Assembly (NCBI RefSeq): GCF_027571405.1
Contig: NZ_CP092968.1
Coordinates: 3,122,001 to 3,186,000, forward strand
Direction: 5' to 3'
Origin: Methylocystis parvus OBBP
GTDB taxonomy: Bacteria; Pseudomonadota; Alphaproteobacteria; Rhizobiales; Beijerinckiaceae
Length of the DNA stretch: 64,000 nt
The number at the start of each line of letters is the position of its first letter. The first letter of the stretch is position 1. Both the position numbers and the translations under genes were made by a program. The notes under the pieces were generated by a model, which was not told the DNA's origin, did no database searches, and saw nothing but the letters and a program-made list of their open reading frames with translations. This document shows positions 35,150 through 44,691 of the stretch, in pieces.

Positions 35150-36783
35150 ATCTGTCCGCTCGCGGCGAGCGTTGAAATCCTGTCCGCCATGCGGCAGGCG
35201 AGGGCCTGGATCGTGAGCGACGGATTGACCCCGCCGCAGGTCGGGAAAAGCGAGCCGTCGCAGATCCACAGATTTGGAATGTCCCAGCTTCTTCCATCTG
35301 CGTTCACGACGCTCGTTTCTGGGTCGCCGCCCATTCGGCATGTGCCGAGCAGATGGCTCGTATCCTTGTAATTCGTCCAGATGTCATAGCCGCCCGCGGC
35401 GGCGAGCATGTCGCTCATGAAGCGGACGGCGTGGCGCTGCAGCCGTTTGTCGTTTTCAGAATAGGAAAAGCTCACTTTGGGAATTCTGAGGCCGAACCGA
35501 TCCGTTTCATCGGCGAGCGAGACGCGATTTTCCGGGCGCGGCTCCGTCTCGCCCACGGGCACGAAGCCGGCCATATGGTTATACTTGCGCATCTCGTCGC
35601 GAAGAGAGCGGCCCCACAATCCGCGAGATGTCGCAACGGTCTGCGCCCAGGCCATGGGAAGCGGCCCCTGGCTCATGAAGGCGTAGGCGCCGACAAAATC
35701 CTTTCCTTCATCCGCATAGTTCCAGTGCTCCGTCACCGCCATGTTGGGCGGCCCCTTGTACCAGCGGATTTCTTCGTCGAAGGTGGCCCAGGCTCCCGGG
35801 CCCGCATGGGTCGTCAAATGCGTTCCCACCAGCCCGGAGCGATTGGCGAGGCCGTCCGGAAAAAGCGGGCATGCGGAATTCAGCAGAAGGCGCGGCGTTT
35901 CGATCGCATAGCCGGCGACGACGACATCGCGCGCGCGCTGAAAGCGCCAGGCGGCCTCGCGGCGGTAATTGACCCCCGCAGCGAGGCCTTTGGCGTCGAT
36001 CTCTATGCGCCCCGCCATTGCGAGATCGCGGACTTCGGCGCCGGCTCTCAGGGCGCGGGGAATCCATACCGTCAAGGCGCTTTGCTTGGCGTTTGTCGAG
36101 CAGCCGTAATTGCAAAAGCCGCGATAGACGCAGGGCGGGGATCTGCCGCGTGGGGCGGAGACGGTCGTCAGCGGCGTCGCCGCCCATTTTATTCCGAGCT
36201 TTTCAGCGCCGCGCGCGAGCACGAGGCCGGCGGCGTTCACTTCATGCGGTCGATAGGGATAGCGGCGCCGCGGCGGCCCCCATGGATAGTTCACGGGTCC
36301 GGCGACTTTCAGCGCCTCCTCGGCTTCTTCGTAATAGGGCGCGAGCTCTTCGTAGGAGATGGGCCAGTCAAAGCCATAGCCCAACAGGCTCCGCGACTTG
36401 AACCATTGGGGCCGGAAGCGCAGGGCGATCATGCTGTAATGAACGGTTGAGCCGCCGACGCCGCGGCCTGAATTATTGCCGCCAAGCGCGATCGGATCGG
36501 CGCCGGCGATGATGCGAGCGTCCGTCCAGTAAAGATTTTGTTGCGCAAGTTCATCGGAGACAAAATCGTCGAGCGGACGCCAGAATGGACCGGCTTCCAG
36601 GATGACGACCGAGAAGCCGTTCTCGGCAAGACGGCAGCCCAGCGCGGCGCCGCCCGCGCCCGCGCCGATAATGACGAAATCGACGAGATCGCGTTCGGCA
36701 TATTGGCGCATCGGAGACCAGCCGCCCGGCGTGAAAACATCCGGGGCGCGCCCATTCGTCGCGCGGGGCGCGTCGTCGATCAT
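35146..36783 (-). CDS. GMC-family oxidoreductase (gluconate 2-dehydrogenase large-subunit type)
   Basis: A 545-residue FAD enzyme. Dinucleotide-binding motif VDFVIIGAGAGGAALGCRLAE is at ~34-54. Other GMC features are GGNNSGRGVGGSTVHY, and at the C-terminus GTCRMGGDPETSVVNADGR and GVNPSLTIQALACRMAD. A CVYRGFCNYGCSTNAK segment, rich in Cys, is typical of flavin dehydrogenase subunits of the gluconate-dehydrogenase group. It is the last gene of a four-gene coupled operon with a subunit 3 homologue, a membrane protein and a ThDP enzyme, and it overlaps the preceding gene by 4 nt. No cytochrome c subunit is present here. Confidence 0.88.
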   Translation of the reverse strand: MIDDAPRATNGRAPDVFTPGGWSPMRQYAERDLVDFVIIGAGAGGAALGCRLAENGFSVVILEAGPFWRPLDDFVSDELAQQNLYWTDARIIAGADPIALGGNNSGRGVGGSTVHYSMIALRFRPQWFKSRSLLGYGFDWPISYEELAPYYEEAEEALKVAGPVNYPWGPPRRRYPYRPHEVNAAGLVLARGAEKLGIKWAATPLTTVSAPRGRSPPCVYRGFCNYGCSTNAKQSALTVWIPRALRAGAEVRDLAMAGRIEIDAKGLAAGVNYRREAAWRFQRARDVVVAGYAIETPRLLLNSACPLFPDGLANRSGLVGTHLTTHAGPGAWATFDEEIRWYKGPPNMAVTEHWNYADEGKDFVGAYAFMSQGPLPMAWAQTVATSRGLWGRSLRDEMRKYNHMAGFVPVGETEPRPENRVSLADETDRFGLRIPKVSFSYSENDKRLQRHAVRFMSDMLAAAGGYDIWTNYKDTSHLLGTCRMGGDPETSVVNADGRSWDIPNLWICDGSLFPTCGGVNPSLTIQALACRMADRISTLAASGQI

Positions 36784-37403
36784 CGCCGCTTCTTCGCTTC
36801 CCAGGGGTCGCGCGCGTCAAAGCCTAAACGCACATAGCCGCGCGGACTGGCGGGACCGCCAAAGCCGATGTCGTTCCATGCGAGAGGATGAGCGTAAGCG
36901 AGGCCTGCAATCGTTTTGAGCAATGTGTCGGAAAAGAAAGAGGCGGCGCCGAGGCCATCCCAAAGCCCTTCATCTGTCTCGCCGGCCTGAACGGCGTGAA
37001 GCGCAGCCTCTTTGGATGGAGCGTCCAGGGTGGCGAAGGATGCGCCAAATAATCTGCGGGCCTCTCCCTCGATAGCGGCGAGTCCGCGCTGCCAGGCCTC
37101 ATGCGCGGGCGGCGCGCCTTCGCTTCGAAAGCCTTCGTCAGAGCCTCGATGAAGACGATCGTCGATCCACAGCGAGAGGAGGGAAGCCTCCAGGCCCGGT
37201 AAGGGCGGCGCAAGCCGTTCGACAATCGCCTCGAGCGTCGACAGTTCTTCACGTGAAAAAAAACGTCGCGGCGGGATTTCGCCAAGGCGCTGCGCGAGCG
37301 CGTCGCGGGTTTGATCGTCGAAGGAAGGCGAGCTCCATTTTTCGAGAACGTCATAGCCTTCATAGGGCGTCGCGATCTCAGGCGGATTGCCGATCTTTCG
37401 CAT
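36780..37403 (-). CDS. gluconate 2-dehydrogenase subunit 3-like protein
   Basis: A 207-residue protein of the gluconate_2-dh3 family, recognised by FFSREELSTLEAIVERLAPP, WIDDRLHRGSDEGF, and DIGFGGPASPRGYVRLGFD near the end. Subunit 3 accompanies the GMC flavoprotein in membrane-bound dehydrogenases and is often exported with it. No Tat or Sec signal is visible here. It overlaps the GMC gene by 4 nt and the upstream membrane-protein gene by 26 nt, implying translational coupling. Confidence 0.85.
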   Translation of the reverse strand: MRKIGNPPEIATPYEGYDVLEKWSSPSFDDQTRDALAQRLGEIPPRRFFSREELSTLEAIVERLAPPLPGLEASLLSLWIDDRLHRGSDEGFRSEGAPPAHEAWQRGLAAIEGEARRLFGASFATLDAPSKEAALHAVQAGETDEGLWDGLGAASFFSDTLLKTIAGLAYAHPLAWNDIGFGGPASPRGYVRLGFDARDPWEAKKRR

Positions 37404-38331
37404 TGGCGTCAGCCTCGATCAGGGTCAGCGCGGGCAGGGCGGTCATCGCAGCAGCGGAAAAGCTCGGCGGTGCGGGCAGGGGCGGACCATCGAAGAGGTT
37501 CTGCGTCCAATTGCGCCAGCCGCCCATCGCGCGCGACACGCCATAGGCGTGGAATCCCATTCCGATGAAGCCTGTGAGAAATGTGACCCAAAGCCAGAGC
37601 CGGGTCAGCGGATGCGTTTCCTTCGGTCGCTCCAGGCTGGCTTTCGCCATGAGGCCGGCGGCGACGGGAGGAAGGGCGACCGGCGCCCACATGAAGGGAT
37701 TCTGGTAGGCGCCCCGGAAATGGAACAGCGCCGCCTCCAATGCGGCGCCCGCAAGCGCGACGCCGCTCAACGCCGCGAGCGCCCGTCCGGCTGGAAAGCC
37801 GAGAAGCCGCGGCGCGTCTGAGCCCTGCTCGGAGAGATCTTCAGCCGCGAGTCCCACAACGCCGCAGAGCGAAAGCGCGGCGGGGGCGCCGACGGGCGCG
37901 CCGTAAAACAGGTTCAGCCAACTCAGTCCGCCGGGCCTTTTGAAAATATTGTAGAGATGAAAGGCGAACCCCGCTGCGCCGACGGCTATGGAAAATTTAT
38001 AAGAAACCCTTCGGAAAGCGCGTTTCTCAGGGTGGGAGGCCGCTGCGCCCTCGGTTCCCGAAAACAGCGCGAGCGCCGAACTGATCAGCGGCGCGAACAT
38101 TCCCGGATTTTCGAAGGAGCCGCGATAGTGCTCCATGGCGCTGTCGGCCAGCACGGAAGCCGCAAGCATGGCGGCGGAGCCATGCAGCATGCGGGATTCC
38201 CGGCGCAACTCTTCTGGCCGCGTCGGCTTTTTCGTCTCTTCAACGCTTCCGCCCATCGCAAGGAGCGCGACGCCGCCCGCAAGGCCCAGCGCGAAGGCGC
38301 CGAGAAACGCTGGAACCGGCTTCGTCTTCAT
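37378..38331 (-). CDS. internally duplicated polytopic membrane protein, unknown function
   Basis: A 317-residue protein with about nine hydrophobic segments. Two halves are repeats. Half 1 has AMEHYRGSFENPGMFAPLIS, later GAAGFAFHLYNIFKRPGG and LNLFYGAPVGAPAALS. Half 2 has ALFHFRGAYQNPFMWAPVAL, later GFIGMGFHAYGVSRAMGG and QNLFDGPPLPAPPSFS. Each half keeps two His at helix ends (HYRG/HFRG and FHLY/FHAY). Its place between a ThDP enzyme and gluconate-dehydrogenase subunit 3, with 4- and 26-nt overlaps, suggests it anchors or accepts electrons from the GMC enzyme, possibly as a b-haem or quinone subunit. Start ATG 38331 fits the overlap; the longer ORF is out of the family pattern. Confidence 0.8.
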   Translation of the reverse strand: MKTKPVPAFLGAFALGLAGGVALLAMGGSVEETKKPTRPEELRRESRMLHGSAAMLAASVLADSAMEHYRGSFENPGMFAPLISSALALFSGTEGAAASHPEKRAFRRVSYKFSIAVGAAGFAFHLYNIFKRPGGLSWLNLFYGAPVGAPAALSLCGVVGLAAEDLSEQGSDAPRLLGFPAGRALAALSGVALAGAALEAALFHFRGAYQNPFMWAPVALPPVAAGLMAKASLERPKETHPLTRLWLWVTFLTGFIGMGFHAYGVSRAMGGWRNWTQNLFDGPPLPAPPSFSAAAMTALPALTLIEADANAKDRQSA

Positions 38332-40115
38332 TCTTTCTCGCCGGGCAGGATCGGCGCAAAGACCTGACGCGCCGCGCCGGCGATCAGCGCGCCTTCCTTC
38401 GGGTCGCCCTTGAAAAGCGTCGCAGCGAAGTTGCGCGCCTGTTCGAAAGAAATGTGCGCGGGCAAGGGCGGCACTTCGGGATCTGTTTTCATTTCGAGCA
38501 GAACGGGCCTGTTGGAGTCGAGCGCCTCTTCCCATGCGCTCGCGACGTCGGACGGCCGGTCGACGAAAATTCCCTTCAGCCCGATCGATTCAGCAAAGCG
38601 GTGATACGGCACGTCCGGAATATTCTGGGTCGCCTCGAATTTCGGATTGCCCTGCATCACCCGCTGTTCCCAGGTGACCTGATTGAGATCCTCATTGTTG
38701 AAGACGCAGCAGATCCATTTGGGGCTCTCCCAGTCGCGCCAATATTTGGCGACCGTAATCAGCTCGGCCATATTGTTCATCTGCATGGCGCCGTCGCCCA
38801 CCAATGCGATGATCGGCCGGGAGGGATGCGCGAATTTCGCCGCGATCGCATAGGGGACCGCTGCGCCCATGGAGGCAAGTCCGCCGGAGAGCGAACACAT
38901 CATGTCGCCGCGGATCCTGATGTCGCGCGCATACCAATTGGCGCAGGAGCCGGAGTCGCAGGTGATGATGGCGTCTTCCGGAAGACGAGGCGACAGCTCC
39001 CACGCGACCTTTTGCGGATTGATCGGATTGGCGGGAGCCAGCGCGCGTTGCTCCAATAACTCCCACCAGTCGGAGACGCCCTTGCCGATGCGGTCACGCC
39101 ACCGCGTGTCGGCTTTCTCGTCGAGAAAGCGCAGCAGTTCGCGCAGCGTCGCCGCCGCGTCCCCGTGCAGATTGACCTCCATCGGGTAGCGTATGCTGAG
39201 CATGGACGCGTCCACGTCGATCTGAACGCCGCGCGCCTGCCCCTCTCTGGGGAGAAATTCCGAATAGGGAAAGCCCGAGCCGACCATCAGCAGCGTGTCG
39301 CATTCGAGCATCATGTCATAGCTCGGCTTGGTTCCGAGCAGTCCGATCGAGCCGGTCACCCATGGCAATGTGTCGGGCGCGGCCGCCTTTCCCAGAAGCG
39401 CTTTCGCGACGCCGGCTTTCAATCTCTCCGCGACGGCGAGCGCTTCGTCTCGAGCTCCCAGCGCTCCGGCGCCGATCAGCATCGCGACTTTCTCGCCCGC
39501 GTTCAGCACGTCGGCGGCGCGGCGGATGTCCTCGTAACAGGGAATGACCAGCGGACGTGAATAGCCGACGCCCGTCCGCACCGCGCCGTGCCTGCGCGGC
39601 GGCTCTTCGTAGTCCAGCTCTTGCAAATCTCCAGGCAAAACGATCACCGAGACCGCATTTTGCGATTTGGCGATGCGAATGGCGCGATCTGTCAGCATCC
39701 TGACTTGCGACGGCGTCTCCGCCTCCTGCACGAAGGCCGCGACGTCCGAGAACATGCGATCGAGATTGAGTTCCTGCTGATAATGCGCGCCGCGCGCGGT
39801 CCGCGGCGCCTGGCCGGCGATCGCAAGGACCGGCATGTGGTCGCATTTCGCGTCATAGAGGCCGGTGATGAGATGCGCCGCGCCCGGGCCGCCGGTCGAC
39901 AGGCAGACCCCCAGCTCGCCCGTGAATTTCGCATGGGCGGCGGCCATGAAAGCCGCCATCTCTTCGTGCCGGACCTGAACGAACTCGATCTTTTCCTTGG
40001 CGCGCTGCAAGGAACCGAGCACGCCGTTAATGCCGTCGCCCGGGTAACCGAATATCCGCCGCACGCCCCACTCGTAGAGACGGTGGACGAAGAAGTCGCC
40101 GACTGTGTCGCTCAT
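38328..40115 (-). CDS. poxB: thiamine-diphosphate enzyme, pyruvate oxidase/dehydrogenase (quinone)-like
   Basis: A 595-residue ThDP enzyme. The cofactor Glu is in FVQVRHEEMAAFMAAAHAK at ~50, CLSTGGPGAAHLITGLYDAK follows, and the ThDP-Mg motif is in IIALVGDGAMQMNNMAEL...CCVFNNEDLNQ. Overall order and length match PoxB, which oxidises pyruvate to acetate and CO2 and reduces quinone. The C-terminal membrane-binding tail of E. coli PoxB cannot be judged by eye. It is the first gene of the coupled operon ending in the GMC oxidoreductase. Related ThDP enzymes (oxalyl-CoA or acetolactate types) remain possible. Confidence 0.8.
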   Translation of the reverse strand: MSDTVGDFFVHRLYEWGVRRIFGYPGDGINGVLGSLQRAKEKIEFVQVRHEEMAAFMAAAHAKFTGELGVCLSTGGPGAAHLITGLYDAKCDHMPVLAIAGQAPRTARGAHYQQELNLDRMFSDVAAFVQEAETPSQVRMLTDRAIRIAKSQNAVSVIVLPGDLQELDYEEPPRRHGAVRTGVGYSRPLVIPCYEDIRRAADVLNAGEKVAMLIGAGALGARDEALAVAERLKAGVAKALLGKAAAPDTLPWVTGSIGLLGTKPSYDMMLECDTLLMVGSGFPYSEFLPREGQARGVQIDVDASMLSIRYPMEVNLHGDAAATLRELLRFLDEKADTRWRDRIGKGVSDWWELLEQRALAPANPINPQKVAWELSPRLPEDAIITCDSGSCANWYARDIRIRGDMMCSLSGGLASMGAAVPYAIAAKFAHPSRPIIALVGDGAMQMNNMAELITVAKYWRDWESPKWICCVFNNEDLNQVTWEQRVMQGNPKFEATQNIPDVPYHRFAESIGLKGIFVDRPSDVASAWEEALDSNRPVLLEMKTDPEVPPLPAHISFEQARNFAATLFKGDPKEGALIAGAARQVFAPILPGEKE

Positions 40116-40306
40116 GACGGCCGCGCTTTCATAGGCGATGGGCGCGCCAATGCGCGCCGCTTCATCGCATAACCGGGGCTCCGACCGCTCGTTCCACCTT
40201 GCCGCAATTCAATGAAACGGAATGCCCGCCGATTGTTCCGCCGCGCGCCCTTCAGTTCATGCCGCGGCGCCCCAGATAGATAGCCTCTTTTGGACGAACA
40301 AAAATC

Positions 40307-41479
40307 ATGGCGATCGGCCGAAGATTCGCGTTTTGGGGCGTCCTGCTGGCGATGGCGTGCGCGGGCGTCTACGCCTGGTCGATCCGTCAGCGCCCGGCGA
40401 CGACGGCTCCCGCGGTTCCGCCCGCCGTTCCGGTCGCGGTCGCGATCGCGCAGACGCGGGAGGTGCCGATCATCTTGCGCGGCCTTGGCTCCGTGACGGC
40501 TTACGCCACTGTCGACGTCAAGAGCCGAGTCGTGGGGAATATCGTCAAGGTCAATTTCCGCGAGGGCCAATCCGTTCGCGCCGGGGATCTCCTGGTGCAA
40601 TTGGACCCTCGGCCGTATCAGGCCGCGCTCGCTCAGGCCAATGCGACGCTCGCGCGAGACGAAGCCAATCTGGCGAACGCCCGCGCCGATCTCGATCGCT
40701 ACGCGAAGCTTGTCCGCGGCGCTTTCATTTCGAAGCAGCAATTCGCCAATCAGCAGGCGACGGTCAGCGCCGGCCAGGCGACCGTCGATGTCGACAAGGC
40801 CGCCGTGGACGCGGCGCGGCTGAATGTCGAATATTGCTCGATCGCATCGCCGATCGACGGCGTTGTCGGCATACGTCAGGTGGATATCGGCAATCTGATT
40901 CAGCCGAACGCTCAGACGCTCGTCGTCGTGACGCAGCTTCAACCGATCTATGTCGTCTTCACTTTGCCGGAAGCGGATATCCACCGGATCAGAGAAGCGA
41001 TGCAGCTGCGTAAACTCCCGGTCATCGCTTTCAATTCGACGGACGAAAGGCAAATCTCCACAGGCGTTCTCGAGCTGATCGACAATCAGGTCGATCAGTC
41101 GACAGGAACAGTGAAGCTTAAAGCGACGTTTTCGAATTCGAACCTGTCATTGTGGCCGGGGCAGTTCGTGAATGCGCATCTCGTCGTCGAGACGGAGCCG
41201 AACGCCGTGGTCGTTCCCAGCGTCGCCGTGCAGACGGGTCCGCAAGGCCCTTTCGTCTATGTCGTTCGCTTCAACGACACGGTGGAGGTTCGGCGGGTCG
41301 TCGTGGCCCAGACCGAGCATAACCAGTCCGCCCTGCGGTCCGGCGTGCAAGCTGGGGAGCGCGTCGTCGTCGCGGGCCAGCTCAACCTCGCGCCCGACGC
41401 GAAAGTCACGGTGACGCAGATTTCCGGCGAAGCGGTGGCGCAAAATCCGCCGCAGCTCTCCGACAAGAGTCGGCGATGA
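40307..41479 (+). CDS. RND efflux periplasmic adaptor (MdtA-like)
   Basis: A 390-residue membrane fusion protein with one N-terminal helix (WGVLLAMACAGVYAWSI). The lipoyl half-motifs are VKSRVVGNIVKVNFREGQSVRAGDLL and VEYCSIASPIDGVVGIRQVDIGN, separated by a long helical hairpin. The barrel region has QPIYVVFTLPEADIHRIREAM. This arrangement fits MdtA/AcrA adaptors. Start ATG 40307 follows an AT-rich stretch, and the stop overlaps the pump start by 4 nt. No outer-membrane factor is in this operon, so it must share one, perhaps the NodT-type protein at 7740. Confidence 0.92.
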   Translation: MAIGRRFAFWGVLLAMACAGVYAWSIRQRPATTAPAVPPAVPVAVAIAQTREVPIILRGLGSVTAYATVDVKSRVVGNIVKVNFREGQSVRAGDLLVQLDPRPYQAALAQANATLARDEANLANARADLDRYAKLVRGAFISKQQFANQQATVSAGQATVDVDKAAVDAARLNVEYCSIASPIDGVVGIRQVDIGNLIQPNAQTLVVVTQLQPIYVVFTLPEADIHRIREAMQLRKLPVIAFNSTDERQISTGVLELIDNQVDQSTGTVKLKATFSNSNLSLWPGQFVNAHLVVETEPNAVVVPSVAVQTGPQGPFVYVVRFNDTVEVRRVVVAQTEHNQSALRSGVQAGERVVVAGQLNLAPDAKVTVTQISGEAVAQNPPQLSDKSRR

Positions 41480-44400
41480 ATCTCTCCGCGCCTTTCATTC
41501 ACCGGCCGGTCGCCACCTTCCTTTTGATGCTGGCCCTGCTCGCGGCCGGCGCGGTCGGATATTTTCTGCTGCCGGTCGCCGCCATGCCGGAGGTCGAGTT
41601 CCCGACGCTTTCCGTTACGGCGAACCTGCCCGGCGCGGATCCTGAAACCATGGCCTCCTCCGTCGCGCAACCGCTCGAACGCCAGTTCGCGTCCGTTCCG
41701 GGCGTCAATGAACTGACGTCGACAAGCTCGCTCGGCTTCACTCAGATCACGCTGCAATTCGATCTTTCGAGGAACATTGACGGCGCTGCGAGCGACGTTC
41801 AGGCGGCGATCAACGCCGCGCAAGGCTATCTTCCGCGCAACCTTCCGACGCCGCCGACTTACCGCAAAGTCAATCCGGCCGATCGGCCGGTGATCATTTT
41901 CGGGCTCACTTCCGAGGTGGAGCCGCTCACCCAGGTCGACCAATATGCCGATCTCGGCGTCGTCAGGCGCGTCTCTACAATGTCCGGCGTCGGGCAGGCG
42001 TTGATTTTCGGGCAGCAGAAATTCGCGCCCACCATCAGGGTGAACCCCGCCGCTCTGGCGGCGCGCGGCATCGGACTCGACGAGATCGCAAGCGCTATTT
42101 CGGGCAGCTCCGCCCAGTTGCCGGTCGGGACGCTGCAGGGGCCGCAGCAATCCTTCGCCATCGGCACCAATGGACAGCTCTTTTCGCCGGCGGATCTTGG
42201 AAAAGTCGTGGTCGCTTATCGCAACGGCGCGCCGGTGCGGTTGAGCGACGTCGCAACCATCGTGATCGGTCCCGAAAGCGCGCTCCAGGCGAGTTGGGTG
42301 GGAACCCGGAGAGGAGAAATGGTCGGCATCTGGCGCGAGCCGGGCGCGAATACGATCGATCTCGTCGACCGCATAAAGGCGTCGCTGCCCGAATTGCAGG
42401 CAGGCATTCCCAGATCCGTGAATCTCTCCGTCATCAGCGATCGTACGCTGTCGATCCGCGAGAGCTTCCGCGACGTCGAATACACGCTCGTCGCGGCGAT
42501 CGGACTCGTCATCGCCGTCATCTTCGTATTTCTTCGAAACGCCGCCGCGACCTCCATCCCGAGCGTCACCGTGCCGCTCTCTCTCGTCGGCGCCTTCGGC
42601 GTCATGTATATGCTGGGCTACACGCTGGACAATCTTTCCCTCATGGGTCTCACCCTGGCCGTGGGTCTTGTCGTCGACGACGCGATCGTCATGGTCGAAA
42701 ACGTCTATCGCTATCTGGAACAGGGAGAGACGCGTCTCGACGCCGCGCTCAAGGGCGCGCAGGAAATGGGCTTCACGATCGTCTCGATCACCATCTCGCT
42801 GATCGCCGTCTTCATCCCCATCCTGTTCATGAGCGGAATCGTGGGCAGACTGTTCCGCGAATTCGGAGTCGTCGTCAGCGTCGCCGTCGGCATTTCAGCC
42901 TTTATCGCGCTTACGCTTTCCCCCATGATGTCGTCCCTCATATTGAGCGATCCGAAGACGGCGCATCACGGACGTTTATATGCGCTCAGCGAACGCGCAT
43001 TCGAAGGCCTTGTGTCGGCCTATCGCCGGGGCCTCGAATTCTCGCTGCGTCACCAGCGCCCTGTCTTTGCGCTCAATCTCTCTCTTGTCGCGCTGTCCGG
43101 GTGGATGTTCTACGCCATGCCCAAGGGCTTTTTCCCGCAGGAGGACACTGGCCTGCTGTTCGGATTTACGAAGGCGGATCAGGACGTCTCCTTCGAAGCC
43201 ATGACCGAACGCCAAGGCGCCGTGGGAGAGGTGATCGCACAGGATCCCGACGTGGACGCCTTCGGCTCCTTCGTCGGCGGCGCCGGCGGCGCCGGATTCA
43301 ATACGGGACGCTTCTTCATCCAATTGAAGCCGCTTTCGGATCGCAGCGCGAAAGCGGACGAGATCATCCGCCGGCTTCGTCCGAGAGTGAACGCGATCCC
43401 GGGAATCTCGACCTTTCTTCAATCCATTCAGAACATCCAGATCGGCGCGCGTCTGGAGGCCACCCAATATCAGTTCACGTTGCAGGATGCGGACCTCGCC
43501 GAATTGAACGCCTGGGCTCCGAAGATCCTGAGCGCGCTGAATTCGCTCCCCATGCTGCGCGATCTCACGAGCGATCAACAGACCGGCGGCCAGCAGCTCA
43601 TGATCAATATCGACAGAGACGCGGCGGCTCGGCTCGGCGTCAATGTGACCGGAATCCAGCAGACCCTCTACAATGCTTTCGGGCAGCCCTATGTGACGCA
43701 GCTCTACGGCGCGACGGACACATTTCATGTGGTGCTGGAAGTCGCGTCCCAATATCAGACCGATGTCGGCGCCTTGTCGCGCATCTATGTCCGGGCCGCC
43801 GGCGGCAAGCTCGTGCCCGTCAGCCAATTCGCGACGCTCGAACGCAGGCAGGCGCCGATCACCGTCAATCACCAGGGCCAGCTTCCCGCCGTCACCATGT
43901 CCTTCAATCTGGCGCCGGACGTTTCGCTTGGTGAGGCGGTTCGCTCTGTGGACGCCGCTGTCGCCGCACTGGGCAAGCCGGAATCGTTGCGGGGTTCATT
44001 CCAGGGGGCCGCGCATGAGTTCCAGGTTTCCCTCTCCACTCAGCCCATGCTCATCGCGGCGGCGCTCTTCGCCGTCTACATCGTCCTCGGCATGTTGTAT
44101 GAAAGTTTCATTCACCCGATAACGATTTTGCTGACGTTGCCGTCCGCGAGCGTCGGCGCTCTGGCTTTCCTCTGGGGATTTGGTTTCGACCTCACGATGA
44201 TTGCGATCATCGGCTTGCTGATGCTGATCGGCATCGTCAAGAAGAACGGCATCATGCTCGTCGATTTTGCGGTGGAGCGCGTGCGCGCAGGGATGTCGCC
44301 TCAAGATGCGATCGAGGAAGCGGCGGTTTTGAGATTCCGGCCGATCTTGATGACGACGATGGCGGCCGTGTTCGTCACGCTGCCGATCGCTATCGGAGTC

Positions 44401-44691
44401 GGCGCCGGCGCGGATTTGCGCCAGCCTTTGGGCGTCGCCGTCGTGGGAGGCCTGCTCGTTTCCCAGGTTCTGACGCTTTTCACGACGCCCGTTACATATC
44501 TTTACATGGAGAGGCTCAGGAGCTGGGCGACGGCGGCGCAAGACGCTCGCACGATCAGCCCGTCAAACGAGAAGGCCGCGCCGACGGATCTCGAGAAGGA
44601 ACGTGACGATCGCGAGCGGCCGCGGCAGGCGCCTCCTCATGCTCGCGACCTTCCGCCGCTCGGCGAATCGCCGCCGACGAGACCATTATAA
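41476..44691 (+). CDS. RND efflux pump (MdtB/MdtC-like subfamily)
   Basis: A 1071-residue inner-membrane RND transporter. It starts MNLSAPFIHRPVATFLLMLALL. The proton-relay Asp pair is in GLVVDDAIVMVENVYRYLEQ, and the Lys segment is in IGIVKKNGIMLVDFAVERV. Twelve helices and paired periplasmic domains are evident. PFIHRPVATFLL and FFPQEDTGLL are more like MdtB/C than AcrB, so this pump differs from the one at 10756. The C-terminal ~60 residues are charged and Pro-rich. Substrates unknown. Confidence 0.93.
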   Translation: MNLSAPFIHRPVATFLLMLALLAAGAVGYFLLPVAAMPEVEFPTLSVTANLPGADPETMASSVAQPLERQFASVPGVNELTSTSSLGFTQITLQFDLSRNIDGAASDVQAAINAAQGYLPRNLPTPPTYRKVNPADRPVIIFGLTSEVEPLTQVDQYADLGVVRRVSTMSGVGQALIFGQQKFAPTIRVNPAALAARGIGLDEIASAISGSSAQLPVGTLQGPQQSFAIGTNGQLFSPADLGKVVVAYRNGAPVRLSDVATIVIGPESALQASWVGTRRGEMVGIWREPGANTIDLVDRIKASLPELQAGIPRSVNLSVISDRTLSIRESFRDVEYTLVAAIGLVIAVIFVFLRNAAATSIPSVTVPLSLVGAFGVMYMLGYTLDNLSLMGLTLAVGLVVDDAIVMVENVYRYLEQGETRLDAALKGAQEMGFTIVSITISLIAVFIPILFMSGIVGRLFREFGVVVSVAVGISAFIALTLSPMMSSLILSDPKTAHHGRLYALSERAFEGLVSAYRRGLEFSLRHQRPVFALNLSLVALSGWMFYAMPKGFFPQEDTGLLFGFTKADQDVSFEAMTERQGAVGEVIAQDPDVDAFGSFVGGAGGAGFNTGRFFIQLKPLSDRSAKADEIIRRLRPRVNAIPGISTFLQSIQNIQIGARLEATQYQFTLQDADLAELNAWAPKILSALNSLPMLRDLTSDQQTGGQQLMINIDRDAAARLGVNVTGIQQTLYNAFGQPYVTQLYGATDTFHVVLEVASQYQTDVGALSRIYVRAAGGKLVPVSQFATLERRQAPITVNHQGQLPAVTMSFNLAPDVSLGEAVRSVDAAVAALGKPESLRGSFQGAAHEFQVSLSTQPMLIAAALFAVYIVLGMLYESFIHPITILLTLPSASVGALAFLWGFGFDLTMIAIIGLLMLIGIVKKNGIMLVDFAVERVRAGMSPQDAIEEAAVLRFRPILMTTMAAVFVTLPIAIGVGAGADLRQPLGVAVVGGLLVSQVLTLFTTPVTYLYMERLRSWATAAQDARTISPSNEKAAPTDLEKERDDRERPRQAPPHARDLPPLGESPPTRPL

